A stretch of DNA of 64,000 nt from Ensifer sp. MPMI2T (GTDB taxonomy: Bacteria > Pseudomonadota > Alphaproteobacteria > Rhizobiales > Rhizobiaceae): NCBI RefSeq assembly GCF_004827385.1, contig NZ_SRXN01000018.1:88758-152757 (forward strand), given 5' to 3'. How positions within the stretch are numbered: position 1 is the first letter of the stretch; every line of letters starts with the position of its first letter. The translations under genes and the position numbers were made by a program. Positions 62,634-64,000 of this stretch are shown here, one piece after another. The notes under the pieces are model-generated. The model saw only the letters and a program-made list of their open reading frames with translations. It had not been told where the DNA came from and searched no databases.

Positions 62634-63303
62634 GTATTCCTCCCAATGTTTGCATCATTCTTTCCGGTATGTATCGGAAGTCAAGATATCGTCTCCAACA
62701 AACGCCGAGCGGCGAGCACACAAATGTGGAACCAACGCAAGGGAGAACACGCTCGGCCGATGTCTCCTGTTGGCGGTTCCCGGCGTGGCCGCTGGCTAAG
62801 CGTACCACGGCGTTTATGAGCTCGGGCAGGTGGTGTGGACGAGCGAAATGGGGCGCAAAGCGGAAACCATTTCCACTTTGGGGCCGACTGCCGACCGTCC
62901 GCTGCTAGGAGGTGCAACACGAAAACCGGACACATGGCCGCCCGATGCCAAGGTCTGAAATTGGCGCCAAAGACGACCTTTAGCTCCGCGGCTCTCGAGG
63001 GCGGTAGCGGGTGGAAAGTTCACGTTGCCGCCGTCGATGTGAACGCCCAGAAAGCGCTACGAGCGGACCTCCATCTTCGCATCGGCTCCGACTCCCGCTT
63101 TGGCTGGGGAGCGCCAAATCCAGCACCCACGCGTCGGTTAGTTTATGCACCGGGTGCCGACAGCCTTGCTGCGCCATTCCAAGTTCGGTTGAACAAGCTC
63201 CTGACTGTCGTAAAAGAGCTGGAGGTGTGTGCGACAGGTCACAGTTCGAAATGCTAGGAGTGCTCATCGGGAAGGGGCAAGCAATTAAGCAGGAGACTTC
63301 TCG
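62634..63303. other. Intergenic region, 670 bp, with repeat copy B
   Basis: Holds the promoter of the ATPase gene at its left end (an inverted TTCCG/CGGAA pair near 62671-62687 is a possible operator), repeat copy B (62852-62978) and the exsH promoter with AGGAG before 63304. No gene with family similarity was found in either direction. Confidence 0.45.
62852..62978 (+). repeat. Diverged direct repeat, copy B
   Basis: Counterpart of copy A at 55405-55533, same orientation, about 127 bp. Together they flank the 7.3-kb stretch containing the arabinoside regulator, hydrolase and transporter. Identity is moderate, so they are old and would not recombine efficiently now. Confidence 0.55.
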
Positions 63304-64000
63304 ATGAGCAGAACTGCCATGAACGCCCTGGGACAGCCGCTTTATTACAGCGAAAGTTCGACGGCATGGTTTTCCGCAGCCGGATCTGGACCGAACCTCT
63401 ACGGCACGCCCGGCAACGATTCCATGTGGGGCGACAGTTCCGTCAACGTGACAATGATCGGCGGCAAGGGCGACGACGTCTACTACCTTTATGCGTCTAT
63501 CAACCGTGCCTCTGAGGCGCCCGGCGAAGGCGTCGACACCATAAACACGTGGATGAGCTACACCTTGCCGGAGAATTTCGAGAATCTGGCCGTCACCGGC
63601 GACGACCGGTACGCGTTCGGCAACACTGCCGACAATATCATCACCGGTGGTTCGGGCAGCCAGACCATCGGCGGTCGCGCAGGCAATGACGTCCTGACTG
63701 GAGCCGGTGGATCCGACACCTTCGTGTTTGCGCATGGCAATGGCAGCGACCTCATCACCGATTTCAGATCCGACGACATTGTTCGCCTCGATGGCTACGG
63801 GTTCACCTCGTTCCAACAGGTCCTGGCCAATGTTGCCCAGGAGGGGGCCAACCTACGGCTTCATCTCGCCGATGGCGAAAGCCTGGTCTTCGCCAATACC
63901 ACCGCCGACCAGTTGCAGGAGAGCCAGTTCTGGTTGAACGTGGACCGTTCCGCCTTCACGCAGACTTTCTCGGACGATTTCAACGCGCTTCAGCTCCGCA
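63304..64000 (+). CDS. exsH: ExsH-type secreted succinoglycan depolymerase (5' part)
   Basis: The first 232 residues of an RTX-glycosidase; the 3' end lies beyond the window. The N-terminal region carries RTX-type nonapeptides (GTPGNDSMWGD, GGKGDDVYYLY, GNTADNIITGGSG, GRAGNDVLTGAGGSDTFVF), then a DFRSDDIVRLDGYGF linker. TFSDDFNALQLR at the edge is the start of a GH16 catalytic domain. S. meliloti ExsH has this order and cleaves nascent succinoglycan after export by PrsDE type I secretion. AGGAG lies eight bases before the ATG at 63304. Assignment rests on the RTX-then-GH16 order. Confidence 0.85.
   Translation, partial: MSRTAMNALGQPLYYSESSTAWFSAAGSGPNLYGTPGNDSMWGDSSVNVTMIGGKGDDVYYLYASINRASEAPGEGVDTINTWMSYTLPENFENLAVTGDDRYAFGNTADNIITGGSGSQTIGGRAGNDVLTGAGGSDTFVFAHGNGSDLITDFRSDDIVRLDGYGFTSFQQVLANVAQEGANLRLHLADGESLVFANTTADQLQESQFWLNVDRSAFTQTFSDDFNALQLR

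Noticed and set aside
62980..63816. 278-aa minus-strand ORF before and over exsH
   Set aside because: It is antisense to the RTX repeats of exsH and lacks a ribosome site or family signal.

Overview
The window looks like part of a symbiotic megaplasmid or chromid of a Sinorhizobium/Ensifer species. It carries a complete galactoglucan (EPS II, wga/wgc/wgd/wge/wgg, formerly exp) cluster, a complete rhizobactin-1021-type siderophore cluster, and the 5' end of a gene closely resembling the succinoglycan depolymerase exsH. Coding density and GC are high, antisense shadow ORFs are common, and many genes overlap by 1-17 bp, as is usual in tightly coupled rhizobial operons. Names rest on recognition of families and gene order; no database search was run.

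Layout. 1-2.5 kb: ytfR (cut by the window edge) and ytfQ, a galactofuranose-type sugar ABC importer (minus). 2.66-6.87 kb: a minus-strand operon of a 70-aa protein, an N-formylglutamate amidohydrolase-like enzyme, a QEGLA/DUF1704 metallopeptidase-like protein and an ATP-grasp ligase, preceded by an exact match to the EcfG/RpoE2 general-stress promoter. 7.1-8.9 kb: a class III cyclase with TPRs (plus). 9.2-19.6 kb: wgeH to wgeA (minus), with glycosyltransferases, a methyltransferase, a membrane-anchored protein and a secreted RTX protein. 19.9-23.1 kb: wgdB and wgdA, the type I exporter. 23.3-35.6 kb (plus): wggR, wgcA and wgaA-wgaI, with wgaJ (rmlD-like) reduced to a 42-codon stub.

35.7-51.0 kb: the rhizobactin block. 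A siderophore-interacting reductase, an acyltransferase-like gene and the receptor rhtA run on minus, rhrA on plus, and rhbFEDCBA with rhtX on minus. Both ends abut broken genes: the wgaJ stub on the left; on the right the 3' end of a metallo-beta-lactamase-fold gene and a frameshifted, truncated histidine kinase whose response regulator carries an in-frame stop. In S. meliloti the galactoglucan and rhizobactin loci lie on different replicons (pSymB and pSymA), so this adjacency marks a rearrangement.

53.5-64 kb: a small tyrosine recombinase, a small alpha/beta hydrolase, then an arabinoside utilisation module (ArsR-type regulator with two matching operators, GH51 arabinofuranosidase, binding protein, two permeases, convergent ATPase) lying between two diverged direct repeats, and finally the start of exsH.

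How the parts work together. WggR probably acts through the CTTCAA-N3-TTGAAG sites before wgaA and wggR/wgdA, with a degenerate copy before wgeA. The Wga/Wgc/Wge proteins make nucleotide sugars, assemble and pyruvylate the galactoglucan; WgdAB exports WgeA. RhbABCDEF build the citrate-dihydroxamate siderophore, RhtA/RhtX import it, RhrA activates, and the SIP-type protein probably releases iron. The best candidate for an undescribed system is the stress-promoter operon pairing an ATP-grasp ligase with a QEGLA metallopeptidase, which resembles a matched add/remove pair for an amino acid or peptide modification.
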